From Prorocentrum cordatum (Eukaryota; Sar; Dinophyceae; Prorocentrales; Prorocentraceae): DNA of 46,540 nt. The DNA is taken from assembly GCA_963575745.1 (NCBI GenBank), contig CAUYUJ010021159.1, positions 676,927 through 723,466 on the forward strand, read 5' to 3'. Positions 9,715-19,283 of this stretch are shown here, piece after piece (within the stretch, counting starts at the first letter, position 1; each line of letters starts with the position of its first letter). The position numbers and the translations under genes were made by a program. The notes under the pieces are model-generated. The model did no database searches. It saw nothing but the letters and a program-made list of their open reading frames with translations, and was not told where the DNA came from.

Positions 9715-10476
9715 CTTGTAGTCACCGAAGGTCTTGCACAGCTCGCGACCCCAAGCGAGCAACTCATTGCGCTGAGTGTCGACGTCGCTGCCCGTCCCGT
9801 TGTTCTTGCCGTCGGCGACGTCGCCGTCGGTGCTGCCCTTCCCGTTGCCCTTGCTGTCGGCGATGTCGCAGTCGGCGCTGCCCTTGCCGCTGCCCTTGTC
9901 GCCCTTGCCGCTGCCCTTGTCGCCCTTGCCGCTGGCGACGGTGTCGGTGTCCTTGCCGTCGTCGCTGCCTTTGCGCCTCTTGCCCTTGCCCCTGCCCCTG
10001 CCCCTGCCTGCGGCGACGGGCTTGCTGTTGCCCATGCCGCTGCTCTTGTCGGTGTCGCCTCCCTTGCCATTGCCGCCCTTGCTCTTCATGTGGCGGAACT
10101 TCTTGGCGCCCTCCTCGCAGCCCGTCGTGCCATTGCCCGTCGAGGCGCAGCCCTTCTCCTTCTTCTTGTCCCTGACGGGGGTCTCGAGGACGAACGAGAC
10201 CTCGCTGGGCGGCACCCAGCGGTCACCGTCGTCCCATGTGAAGCATGTGCTGCCATCTTTCATGCCGAACGAGCCGCTGGCCTTCTTGTTGTCCACCGTC
10301 CTGACCGCCCAGCCCTTGACGATCGCGTAGTCGTCGGCCTCCTCGTCCTCCTCGGGGGCCTCCTCGGGGGCCGCACTCGCCGTGTTCTTCTTCTTCTTGA
10401 TCGCCATCTCGGACGACGAGTCGGAGACGAAGGAGTTGTCGTCGTCGTCGTCGCTGCTCTCGATGGTGGCGGCGGC
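9715..10476 (-). CDS. Exon x of the unidentified gene: long acidic and KG-rich exon
   Basis: The acceptor GCGCGCCCCAG opens AAATIESSDDDDDNSFVSD, then MAIKKKKN, an acidic PEEAPEEDEEADDYAIVKGW segment, and a globular-looking stretch (GSFGMKDGSTCFTWDDGDRW, VPPSEVSFVLETPVRD). A hydrophilic tail follows with GRGRGKGK and repeated GDKGSGKGDKG units, ending NELLAWGRELCKTFGDYK. A GC donor at 9715 gives phase 0 into exon xi; a GTGACT donor at 9726 is the alternative but breaks phase. The charge pattern suggests a nuclear, nucleic-acid-associated protein, but this is inference only. Confidence 0.55.
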
Positions 10477-10716
10477 CTGGGGCGCGCGCCCAAACGTGGC
10501 GGTGGCGGGGGAGGAGGAGGGGGATGCGGAGGAGGGAGAGAAGGATGTAGAGAGGGGAGGAATGAGAGACGGGAGGAGGACGAGCGATACGACGATGGAG
10601 GCGGCGGACGATAAGGAGGGGGGGGGGTAACGAGGAGGAGGAGGAGGAGGTAGCGGAGGGAGGAGCATGAGGCACCCTCAAACATCGTTTTCGCTACCTC
10701 ATGATGTCCCCGATAC

Positions 10717-10804
10717 CTTGTAATATGACTTGACGTAGCCGAAGGTGCCCTTCTTCACGGTTGGGATGCCGAGGACCATGTCCTTGGCATCGCAGCCGCG
10801 CTCC
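10717..10804 (-). CDS. Exon ix of the unidentified gene
   Basis: An 88-nt exon between an ACAAG acceptor and a GTATCG donor, reading ERGCDAKDMVLGIPTVKKG, then TFGYVKSYYK. It starts with one nucleotide that completes the Trp codon left open by exon viii (TG+G) and ends in phase 0, matching the start of exon x. Confidence 0.55.
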
Positions 10805-10837
10805 CTTGTCTTTCTTTTGTTGTTTGTTTTTGTGTTC

Positions 10838-10870
10838 TCTCTCTCTCTCTCGTTCTCCTCCTCTCCTTGT

Positions 10871-10932
<62 letters not shown>
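10838..10932. repeat. Compound (TC)n / (TA)n microsatellite
   Basis: CT dinucleotides followed by alternating TA. Lies in the intron between exons viii and ix of the minus-strand gene. Confidence 0.95.
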
Positions 10933-10968
10933 CTCGGGAGCGGGGCGGGATAGTGGTTTTCCCCCAAC

Positions 10969-11008
10969 CATCTTGTGGTGTTGGGCCTCGCGTTGAAGAG
11001 ACAGCGCC
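10969..11008 (-). CDS. Exon viii (micro-exon) of the unidentified gene
   Basis: Forty nucleotides between GACGCAG and GTTGGG. It takes the single C from exon vii, reads RRCLFNARPNTTR and leaves TG for exon ix. Both joins are phase-compatible, the main support for such a small exon. A related 50-bp segment at 16710-16759 has an internal stop in the equivalent frame. Confidence 0.4.
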
Positions 11009-11079
11009 CTGCGTCATTTCACCTCGCCTCCCGCTGCCCTCTCCCCCTCCTCCCTCACCCCATCCCTTGCCTCTGCTCT

Positions 11080-12095
11080 CCGCATGCCCAAACCATTCTG
11101 GCACACCCTTGATGCGGTTCGTGGCCACATAGGGCGTTCCACTGAGGGCCCCAGTGGTGGGGTCTGCATGAGTTCCCCCACCAATGTCGGCACACCCCTC
11201 ACGAGGCCAGTGGTCTCACACGGGGGCTCCACCGACGGCCCCAAGCGGCTGTGTCAGCATGCGCCACCCCCCTCCCCCCTCATTTCGGCACGCCCCTCAC
11301 GCGGTTCGTGGCCCCATACAGAGATCCACCGAAGGCCCCATCGGCAGGGTTTGCATGTGTCCCCCGCCCATTTCGGCATACCCTTCACGCGGATCGTGGC
11401 ACCATAGGGAGCTCCGCCGAAGGCTCCAGCGGCAGGGTTCGCATGCGTTCCCCCGCCCATGTCAGCACACCCCTCACGAGGGTCGTGGCACCAGCGGCAG
11501 GGCCCGCATGCGTCTCCTAGCTCATGTCGGCGCACCCCTCACCAGGACGTGGGAGCTCCACCGAAGGCCACAGCGGCAGGGTCCGCGCGAGTCACCCCGC
11601 CCATTTCGGCACACCCCTCACGAGGATCGCGGCCCCGTAGGGAGCTCCACCGAAGGCCCCAGCGGCAGGATTCGCATGATTCTCCCCGCCCATTTCGGCA
11701 CACCCCCCCCCACGAGGGCCGTGGCCCCATATGGAGCTCCACCGAATGTCCCAGCGGCAGGGTCCGCACGCGCCCCCTTCGCTCATTTCGGCACACCCCT
11801 CACGAGGATCGCGGCCCCGTAGGGAGCTCCACCGAAGGCCCCCAGTGACAGGATTCGCAGACTTCCCCCCGCACAGTTCGGCACACCCTTCACGAGGATT
11901 GTTGCCTCATAGAGGGCTCCACCGACGGCCTCAGCGGCAGGGTTCGCATGCGTCCTCCAGCTCATGTCGGCACACCCCTCACGAGGATCGCGGCCCCGTA
12001 GGGAGCTCCACCGAAGGCCCCAGCGGCAGGGTCCACATGCATTTCCCCGCCCATTTCGGCACACTCCTCACGAGGATCGCTGCATTATAGGAAAA
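11080..12095 (-). repeat. 90-bp satellite array in an intron (minus orientation)
   Basis: About eleven units with a spacing of 89-93 bp, for example CCCATTTCGGCACACC at 11601, 11690 and 11783. Consensus words on the + strand are CTCACGAGGATCG, GGAGCTCCACCGAAGGCC and CAGCGGCAGGGT. The array lies between exons vii and viii. Frames through it encode ORFs that read alike in every unit and are not genes. Confidence 0.93.
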
Positions 12096-12640
12096 GGCTC
12101 CACGAAAGGCCACAGCGGGCAAGGTCAGCATGCGTCCCCATACATCGTCCATGTGTAGACACGCCCTCGCGAAGAATCGTACCCCACGGAGCTTCACCGA
12201 GCTCCATGTTGACAACGCACCCTCGCCCATTTCACGAAACGCTCACCGCGAATACTCGCCGGCCCCGCCAGGAGCGCCACGAGAGGTTACCACAACGGCG
12301 GCTACTCACAAACGTGAGTGCGGTGGGGTATGAGCGTCGCCATACTAAGTTTGCGGGGTGGAGGGGAAGGAGGGCTGGCCCGTTGCGCGCAGCGCAACGT
12401 GGGCTCCTAAATGTAGGGGCGCACACGCACTTGCGAGCGCAAGCCTCGGAGGCGGCGGGGGGCGGGGGCGAGGGGGATGGCATCGGGGCGTAGGGGCGGG
12501 GGAGGACGGAGCGTCGAGGAATAGGGGAGCGGGCGATGGTGGAGAGGGAGGATGATTGGGTGAGGAGGCACAACTGGAAGAGGATGGGGAACGAGGAGGA
12601 GGAGGAGGGGTGGGCGTTTCTGGCGCCCTGGGGCCCTTAC
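12096..12640. other. Intron sequence, no gene recognised
   Basis: Degenerate satellite fades near 12200. The rest is GC-rich unique DNA inside the intron below exon vii. I see no coding exon in it. Confidence 0.4.
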
Positions 12641-12644
12641 ATAC

Positions 12645-12821
12645 GACTCGGGACGAAACACTGACCCCCGTGAAAACGTTCGGACCTAGGGGCCAAGCTC
12701 TGGAACTCAGGCTGGTGCTCGGGGGGGGGGAGCTGGCTGCCCCTCCGAGCCTTCTTGGCAACGTGCTTGGTCTCCGCCGCCGCCGCTGGCCCCGTGGGCT
12801 TGCTCTTCCTCGAGCGGCGGC
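12645..12821 (-). CDS. Exon vii of the unidentified gene: basic, Ala/Pro-rich
   Basis: A textbook exon. The acceptor is TCCCTCTCCCCAG after a pyrimidine tract, the donor is GTATGTAAG, and the length is 177 nt (2 + 174 + 1). It reads RRSRKSKPTGPAAAAETKHV, then AKKARRGSQLPPPEHQPEFQ and SERFHGGQCFVPSR. RRSRKSK and KKARR are possible nuclear-localisation motifs (inference). Its two leading bases complete the codon opened by exon vi. Confidence 0.6.
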
Positions 12822-12829
12822 CTGGGGAG

Positions 12830-13318
12830 AGGGAGGAGGAGGAAGAGGAGGAGGAGGAGGAGGAGGAGGAGGAGGAGGAGGAGGAGGAGGAGGGGGGGGG
12901 AAAGGAGGAGGAGGAGGAGGGGGAGGAGGGCAAGGAAAGTAGAGGAGGAGGAAAGGGGAGAGAGAGGAGGAGGAGGAGGAGGAGGATGAGGAGAGGATGA
13001 GGATGAGGAGGAGGAGGAGGAGGAGGAGGAGGAGGAGGAGAGGAGGAGGAGGAGGAGGAGGAGGAGGGGGACAGGAGGAGGAGGGGAGGCGGAGGAGGAG
13101 GGAGGAGGAGGAGGAGGAGGAAGGAGAGGAGGAGGAGAGGAGGAGGAGGAAGGAGAGGGGGGGGTAGGGCCGGAGGGGGGAGGGGGAGGGGGGATGGGGG
13201 AGGCGGGGCGGAGCAGGAGGAGGAGGACGAGGAGGAGTAGGAGACGGCGGAAGATGATGAGGAGGGGGAGGAGGAGGAAGGGGAGGAACAGGAGGGCATG
13301 GACGGGGAGGAGGAGGAG

Positions 13319-13350
<32 letters not shown>

Positions 13351-13837
13351 GGAGGAGGAGGCGGAGGAAGATGAGCGGGAGGAGCAGGAGGATGAGGAGG
13401 AGGGGGACAATAAGTATGATGAGTGGGATGACGATGGTGAGGAGGAGGGGAGATGGAGGATAAGGAAGAGGAGGAGGATGAGGAGGATGAGGCAGGAGGA
13501 TGATGAGGATGAGGGACTGAGAGAGGAGGAATGGAGGAGGAGGAGGAGCGGGAGGAGGAGGAAGGAGGAGGAGGAGGAGGAGGAGGAGTGAGGGGGAGGA
13601 GGAGGAGGAGAGGAGGAGGGCGGAGGAGGAGGAGGGGAGGAGGCAGGGGAGGAGAGAGACAGAGAGAGGAGGAGGAGGAGGCTAGGGGAGGTGGAGGTGC
13701 GGGGGGAGGCGGATGGGGGAGGCGGGCGGAGCAGGAGGAGGAGGACGAGGAGGAGTAGGAGACGGCAGAAGATGATGAGGAGGGGGCGGAGGAGGAGAGG
13801 GGAGGAACAGGAGGGCATGGACGGGGAGGAGGAGGAG

Positions 13838-13869
<32 letters not shown>

Positions 13870-14082
13870 GGAGGAGGAGGAGGAGGCGGAGGAAGATGAG
13901 CGGGAGGAGCAGGAGGATGAGGAGGAGGGGGACAATAAGTATGATGAGTGGGATGACGATGGTGAGGAGGAGGGGAGATGGAGGATAAGGAAGAGGAGGA
14001 GGATGAGGAGGATGAGGAGGCAGAGGAGGAGGAGGAGGAGGAGGAGGAGGAGGAGGAGGAAGAGGAGACGGAGAATGAGGGT
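12830..14082. repeat. (GGA)n polypurine tract with an internal duplication
   Basis: GGA/GAG tract of about 1.25 kb inside the intron between exons vi and vii. A ~300-bp irregular block beginning GATGGGGGAGGCGG occurs twice, near 13190 and near 13711. The marker GACAATAAGTATGATGAGTG is at about 13406 and 13931, a spacing of ~525 bp. Poly-Ser/Leu and poly-Arg/Glu frames are by-products. Confidence 0.92.
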
Positions 14083-14285
14083 GAGGAGGGGTCGACACCT
14101 CTTGGGACCTTTTCGGGGCCAGCTCGGCGCCCTATCGGGCCCTGCGGGGTCGTCTTGGAAGGGCCCGAGACGGCTGGCAGAGTGTACCGAGAAACTCGCG
14201 AGAAACGGTGCTCGCACAGACGGCTTCAAGCTCCAAGAGGGCCCCAAGAGGGCCCCAAGAGCGTTCGGGCAATTTGTTCAACCAA

Positions 14286-14330
14286 ACATCCTGGCGAATG
14301 ACCCAACCACATGCGCCCGTGTGTGAATTG
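14286..14330 (+). repeat. Leader element, copy 3
   Basis: CCTGGCGAATGACCCAACC then ACATGCG and a GTGTGTGAATTG step. The + strand 90-bp satellite begins immediately downstream. Confidence 0.75.
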
Positions 14331-15485
14331 GGCGGGGGGGCGCATGTGAACCTTGCCGCGGGTGCGTTCGGTGGAGCTCCCTATAGTGGGGCACGTGAGG
14401 AGCGTGCCGAAATGGGCGGGGGGGGACGCATGCGGACCCTGCAGCGGGGGCGTTCGGTGTAGCCCCCTATGCGGCCACGGTCCTCGGAGGAGTGTACCGA
14501 AATGCGCGGGGGTGCACATGCTGGCCCTGCCGCGGGGGCCTTCGGTGGGGCCCCATATTGGAGCCACGCACCGTGTGAGGGGTGTGCCGAAATGAGTTGG
14601 GGGCGCATGCGGACCTTGCCGATGTGGCTTTCGGTGGAGCCCCCTATGGGGCCACGATCCTCGCGAGGGGTGTGCCGAAATGGGCGGGGTGACTCGCGCG
14701 GACCCTGCCGCTGGGGCCTTCGGTGGAGCTCTTTATGGGGCCACGGTCCTCGTGAGGGGTGTGCCGAAATGAGCGGGGAACGCATGCTGACCTTGTCGCT
14801 GGGGCCGTCGGTGGAGCCCACGATCCTCGTGAGGGGTGTGCCAACATGGGCGGGGGGTGCGCATGCGGACCCTGCCGCTGGGGCCTTCGGTGGAGCTCCC
14901 TATGAGACCACGAACAGTGTGAGAAGGGCACCGAAACTGTACAGATGTGTATGCGAATCTTGCCGCTGGGGCGTTGGGTGGAGCGCTTTGTGGGGCCACG
15001 AGCCGTGTGAGGGGTGCCCCGAAATGATGGTGGAATTGCATGCGAACCTTGCCGCTGAGGCATTCGGTGGGGCTTCCTATGTGGCCACGGGCCGTGTGAG
15101 GGGGTCCGCCGAAATGAGGGTGGAATTGCATGCGAACCCTGCCGTTGGGGTCTTCGGTGGAGCTCCCTATGGTGCCGCGAACCGCGTGAGAGCGGCACCG
15201 AAATGGGGACGAAACTGCATGCGAACCTTGCCGCTGAGGCTTTCGGTGGAGCTCCCTACGGGGCCACGAACCGTGTAGGGGGTGCGCCGATGAAGGTGGA
15301 ACTGCACGCGAAACCTGTCATTGGGGCCCGTGAGGGGTGCGCCGAAATGAGGGTGGAACTGCATGCGAACCCTGCCACTGCAGCATTCGGTGGAGCTCCC
15401 TATGGGGCCGCGAACCGTGTGAGGGGTGCGCCGAGATGAGGGTGGAGCTGCATGCGAACCCTGCCGCTGGGACCCTGCCACAGAG
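14331..15485 (+). repeat. 90-bp satellite array in an intron (plus orientation)
   Basis: About thirteen units with the core GCCTTCGGTGGAGCTCCC, TATGGGGCCACG, GTGTGAGGGGTGTGCCGA and AATGAGGGTGGAATTGCATG. Some units are shortened near 14815 and 15320. The array lies between exons vi and vii of the minus-strand gene, in opposite orientation to the array at 11.1-12.1 kb. Confidence 0.93.
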
Positions 15486-15597
15486 GCCGCACCAATAGGG
15501 TCAGGAGGCCGACGACGCGGAGGCGGAAGAGGAGGCAGGAGGGAGGTTGTCCAGGATTCCCGTGAACCTCTGATCGGTTCGAGGCTGTCCTCTGAAC

Positions 15598-15739
15598 CGT
15601 CGCTCATGTAGAAGAAGTCCTTCTTCAGCTGAGCCAGCTGCTTGTCGGGGGTGATGTTCTGGCGGACGGGGCGGTAGGGCTGGCTCATCAGCAGCTTCAG
15701 ATCATCTGGGATCTCGTACGAATTCCTGGGAGGGGGCAT
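15598..15739 (-). CDS. Exon vi of the unidentified gene
   Basis: The minus-strand frame reads MPPPRNSYEIPDDLKLLMSQ, PYRPVRQNITPDKQLAQLKK, then DFFYMSD, with a GTTCAG donor after the last G. It is clearly protein-like in contrast to the satellites on both sides. The upper boundary is ambiguous: an AAG|ATG acceptor keeps phase with exon v, whereas AAGCAG 19 bp upstream would need a different donor there. It ends in phase 1 and joins exon vii as GGC CGC CGC. Confidence 0.55.
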
Positions 15740-15744
15740 CTTCG

Positions 15745-16160
15745 TCGTCGTCCTGCTTCCTCATCCCTCCTCGCCTTCCCTCCTCATCCTGCTCCTCCCT
15801 CGCCTTGCCTTCCTCCTCCCCCCCGTCCTCCGCCATTCTCTTACGCTTCCTCGCCTGCCCTCATCACCCTGTTCCTCGCTCTCCCTCCCTCGTGCACCCG
15901 AGCGCCAGGGGGCGACGATGACGACGAGGATGAGGATGAGGATGCGGAGGACTAGAATAAAGAGGACTGAGATGAGGACGCTGAGGACGACGATGGCGAA
16001 GGCGAAGGTGACGAAGAGGATGGGGAAGGGGATGGGGAGGGGGGGGGAGGCTGATGGGGGAGGAGGAGGAGGAGGAGGAGGAGGAGGAGGAGGAGGAGGA
16101 GGAAGAGAAATAGGGGTGATGAGCAGGGGGGGTCGGGGTCTCGTCGTCATCCGGGCTGTC
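15745..16160. other. Intron sequence with a GGA tract
   Basis: TC-rich then GAT/GGA-rich (16020-16105). A short frame around 15880-15910 could be a further exon but cannot be supported. Confidence 0.4.
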
Positions 16161-16165
16161 CTCAC

Positions 16166-16251
16166 CGTCCGCCGCCAGCCCGCGAAGAGATCCAGGGCCT
16201 TCTTCGCGTCCGCGCAAATCAACTCGCCATGCGATGGGTGGCTGTGCACCT
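16166..16251 (-). CDS. Exon v of the unidentified gene
   Basis: 86 nt between the acceptor CCTTTTAG and a strong GTGAGG donor. It reads VHSHPSHGELICADAKKALD then LFAGWRRT. The two leading bases AG complete a codon with the terminal C of exon iv, and the exon ends in phase 0. No family recognised. Confidence 0.6.
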
Positions 16252-16298
16252 CTAAAAGGATGAGGGGGGGCGAGAGCGAGGAGGGGGCTGAGGAGGAC

Positions 16299-16382
16299 GA
16301 GGCGGCGCCTGGGCCACGGCGTGCTCCCAATCGTTCAGGTCGAACACCAGGGTGGGGTTCACCTGCTCGGAGGAAGCGTCGT
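16299..16382 (-). CDS. Exon iv of the unidentified gene
   Basis: Reads DDASSEQVNPTLVFDLNDWE, then HAVAQAPP, between a GTAGAAAG acceptor and a GTCCTC donor. 84 nt, phase 1 in and phase 1 out, consistent with both neighbours. A GTGGCC donor nearer the start of the tail is possible but would break phase. Confidence 0.5.
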
Positions 16383-16560
16383 CTTTCTACTCGTCCTCTC
16401 TCCGCTCCTCCCCTCCCTCGTTTTCCTCCCTATTCCCCTCCTTCGCCCTCCCTCCTCCCTCTGTCCTCCCCCCTTCCCCCTCCCTCACCGTTTCCACCTC
16501 CTCCCTCCTTCCCACCCCCTGATCGTCCTCCTCTACCTCCCTCATCCTCCTCATTCCAAC

Positions 16561-16639
16561 CCAGAGTGGCCTGAGAGGCCATGTGGACCACACGCCACCA
16601 CTCGCTCTCGAGGAGGTACTCTCCGATGCCCTTGACCGC
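16561..16639 (-). CDS. Exon iii of the unidentified gene
   Basis: Acceptor AAAAACAG, donor GTTGGAATG. Reads AVKGIGEYLLESEWWRVVHM then ASQATL. The final G plus AC from exon iv gives GAC. Balanced composition with conserved-looking aromatic residues (EWWRVVHM). The upstream join is unresolved: exon i ends in phase 1 but this exon opens in phase 0, so at least one intervening exon is missing from my model. Confidence 0.55.
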
Positions 16640-16709
16640 CTGTTTTTGGGAGATTGATTAAGCCGTGCTTGTTATGTTGCTGTGATGTTTAAGCTATGTT
16701 GCTCCTAAC

Positions 16710-16759
16710 CATCATGTGCTGTTAGGTCCTCGTTTTCAAGAGGCAGCGCCCCGCGTTTC
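16710..16759 (-). pseudogene. Decayed relative of micro-exon viii
   Basis: A 50-bp segment between TTTCAG and GTTAGG that matches 10969-11008 (GGGCGCTGYCTCTT and SAAAACGAGGMCC-like words). In the frame used by exon viii it contains a TAA, so it is either decayed, used in another frame, or not an exon. Confidence 0.35.
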
Positions 16760-16849
16760 CTGAAACCAGGACATCACACCACTAAGAATACATGACCTAG
16801 CAACACATAACGTAAGCATACCATCGTCACAACAGAACCCGCGCATAAA

Positions 16850-16930
16850 ACGTAGCCTGGCGATTGACCCAACCATTTGCAGATGCGAGTACCGCGAGGG
16901 GGGTGAGACGAAGGAGGGGGTGGCGCGCAA
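16850..16930 (+). repeat. Leader element, copy 4
   Basis: AGCCTGGCGATTGACCCAAC, then CATTTGCAG, ATGCGAGTACCGCGAGG and GTGAGACGAAGG. It matches copy 1 over about 80 bp. The + strand satellite array begins about 130 bp downstream. Confidence 0.75.
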
Positions 16931-17059
16931 ACCCCGACGACAAAACGATCCCCAACAATCATGCTCCCCCCCTCCCCCGCAAAGGCCCTTGACCTCCCCG
17001 CCACCCACCGTGGCCAAATGTGGTTACGACCCCCTACCCTTCTTGAAGAACCCCGAACC

Positions 17060-18112
17060 CTTCCGCTGCTTTCGGTGGAACTCCCTATGAGGCCCCGAAC
17101 CGTGTGAGGGATGCGCTGACATGACGGTGGAATTGCATGCGAACCCTGCCGCTGGGGCCTTCGGTGGAGCTCCCCATGGGCCACGAACCGTGTGAGGGGT
17201 GCGCCGAAATGAGGGTGGAACTGCATGCGAACCCTGCCACTGAGGCATTCGGGAACCCTGCCGCTGGGGCCTTCGGTGGAGCTCCCTACACGAACAATGT
17301 GAGAAAAACACCGAAATGGGGACATGACTGCATGCGAACCCTGCCGCTGGGGCCTTCGGTGGAGCTCCAGATGGGGCCACGAACCGTGTGAAAATGTGCG
17401 CCGAAATAAAGGTGGAACTGCATGCGAACACTGCCACTGGAACCTTCGATGGAGCTCGAGGGCCACGAACCGTGTGGGGGGTGCGCCAAAATGAATGTGG
17501 AGCTGCATGCGAATCTTGCCGCTGGGGCATTCGGAGGGGCCCCCTATGGGGCCAGGAACCGTGTGGGATCGGCACCGAAATGGAGACGGAACTGCATGCG
17601 AACTTTGCCGTTGAAGCGTTCGGTGGAGCTCCCTACGGGGCCACGAACCGTGTAGTGGGGTGCGCCGAAATGAAGGCGGCACTGCGCGCGAACCCTGCCA
17701 TTGGGGCCTTCGATGGAGCTCCTTTTGGGGCCACGAGCCGTGTGAAGTGTGCGCCGAAATGCGGGTGGAACTGCATGCGAACCTTGCCACTGAAGCATTC
17801 GGTGGAGCCCCCTTATGGGGCCGCGAACCGTGTGAGGGGTGCGCCAAGATGGGGGTGGAACTGCATGCGAACCCTGCCGATGGGGCCTTCGGTGGAGCCC
17901 CCCATGAGGCCGCGAACTGTGTGAGGGGCGCGCCGAACTGAGGGCAGAACTGCGTGCGCACCCTGCCGCTGGGGCGTTCGGTGGAGCTCTATATGGGGCC
18001 ACGAACAGTGGGAGCGGTGCGCCGAAATGAGGGTGCACATGCGCGCGAGCCTTGCCACTGGGGCCTTCGGCGGAGCTCCCTGTGGTGCCACGAACCGTGT
18101 AAGTACGTGAAG
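17060..18112 (+). repeat. 90-bp satellite array (plus orientation)
   Basis: About twelve units. CGAACCG-type markers lie at 17380, 17466, 17554, 17644, 17734 and 17824, a spacing of 86-90 bp. Consensus as in the 14.3-15.5 kb array, with GGGTGGAACTGCATGCGAAC prominent. Lies between exons i and iii of the minus-strand gene. Confidence 0.93.
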
Positions 18113-18119
18113 TGATGGG

Positions 18120-18365
18120 CGGGGAGCGATGACGATGATGGTGATGATGACGGACGTAATAGTGATGACGATGGCGAATGCGATGGCAGTGGCGAGTTTT
18201 ATGATGATGGTGGTGATGACGAGGCTGCTGCTGATGATGATGATGATGATGATGGTGACGACGAGGTGATGATGATGATGCTGATGACGATGCTGCTGGT
18301 GATGATGCTAATGATGCGATGGTGGTGAGATGGTGGTGATGCTGGTGATGATGACGATGAGGATG

Positions 18366-18419
<54 letters not shown>

Positions 18420-18616
18420 GTGATGCTGACGCTGATGATGATGTTGATGGTGATGATGGTGAGGAGGAGGATGAGGACGAGGATGGTGATGCTGATGATG
18501 ATGAGTATGTTGGTGTTACAGGTGATGATGCTGGTGATGATGCTGCTGATGATGATGATGATGTTGATCATGATGCTGCTGCTGGTGATGATGAGGATGA
18601 TGATGATGATGATGCT

Positions 18617-18668
<52 letters not shown>

Positions 18669-18700
18669 CGGATGACGACGATGGGAAGAGGGAGGAGGGG
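18120..18700. repeat. (GAT)n tract
   Basis: GATGATGATG with GCT, GGT and GAC interruptions. Met/Asp/Ile-run frames are not genes. Confidence 0.93.
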
Positions 18701-18728
18701 GAGGAGGAGAGTATTATGTTACGTTAAC

Positions 18729-18894
18729 GTGCTGCCTTCTTGCCCATCGCGTTCCATTCGCAGATGGTCCTCTTGCGCAGCTGGTGCGCAGGGAGCTCCT
18801 TGAGGCATGCCGCGAGCTTGGCCCGAATGGTCTCGCTCATGGTGTCGCCAGCTGGGCTCGGAAAGGCCCGAGCCAGAAACTTGGCGGGATCGCC
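18729..18894 (-). CDS. Most 5' exon recognised (exon i) of the unidentified gene
   Basis: 166 nt between an ACATCAG acceptor and a GTTAACG donor, reading GDPAKFLARAFPSPAGDTMS, ETIRAKLAACLKELPAHQLR, then KRTICEWNAMGKKAA. It looks like a compact helical segment and is unlike the flanking GAT repeats. The upstream coding sequence and promoter are not recognised. It may belong to the same gene as the exons below or to a separate one. Confidence 0.55.
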
Positions 18895-19283
18895 CTGATG
18901 TTGCTGATGGCGATGATTGCGTTGGTGATGAGTGCTGGTGGCGGTACCGTATTGATAGCGATGTTGACAACGATGGCAGTGGTGATGATGACGATGCTGG
19001 TGATGATGGATTTGGCGAAACGTGACGGTAATGATGACAGTGCTGGATTATGATGGTGATGGTATCGACCTGGTATGATGATGGTGGTGATGATATGGAG
19101 TATGGAAACTCATTGAAACTCAAAGAAACTAGCCCTATCTTTGATAATATATAGCAAAAAATGGCACCTTCCACACCTGCTGGGTGGACGGTCTGGAAGG
19201 TGGAGGGCATGGGAAGGAGTCAATATGTGAGGGCGATCCCCCCTAGGAGAAATTTCGCTTGCTTTTAGAGCTGAGCGAAAAGC

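Noticed and set aside
8475-10614. Plus-strand ORFs over exons x and xi (201 and 321 codons)
   Set aside because: Antisense shadows: the minus-strand frames have splice sites and balanced motifs, whereas the plus frames are Ala/Val/Leu/Gly-biased complements.
14331-15485. CRISPR-like array (regular 90-bp units)
   Set aside because: The whole unit is conserved, there are no unique spacers, no cas genes, and the context is eukaryotic. The same applies to the 65-bp and 83-bp arrays.
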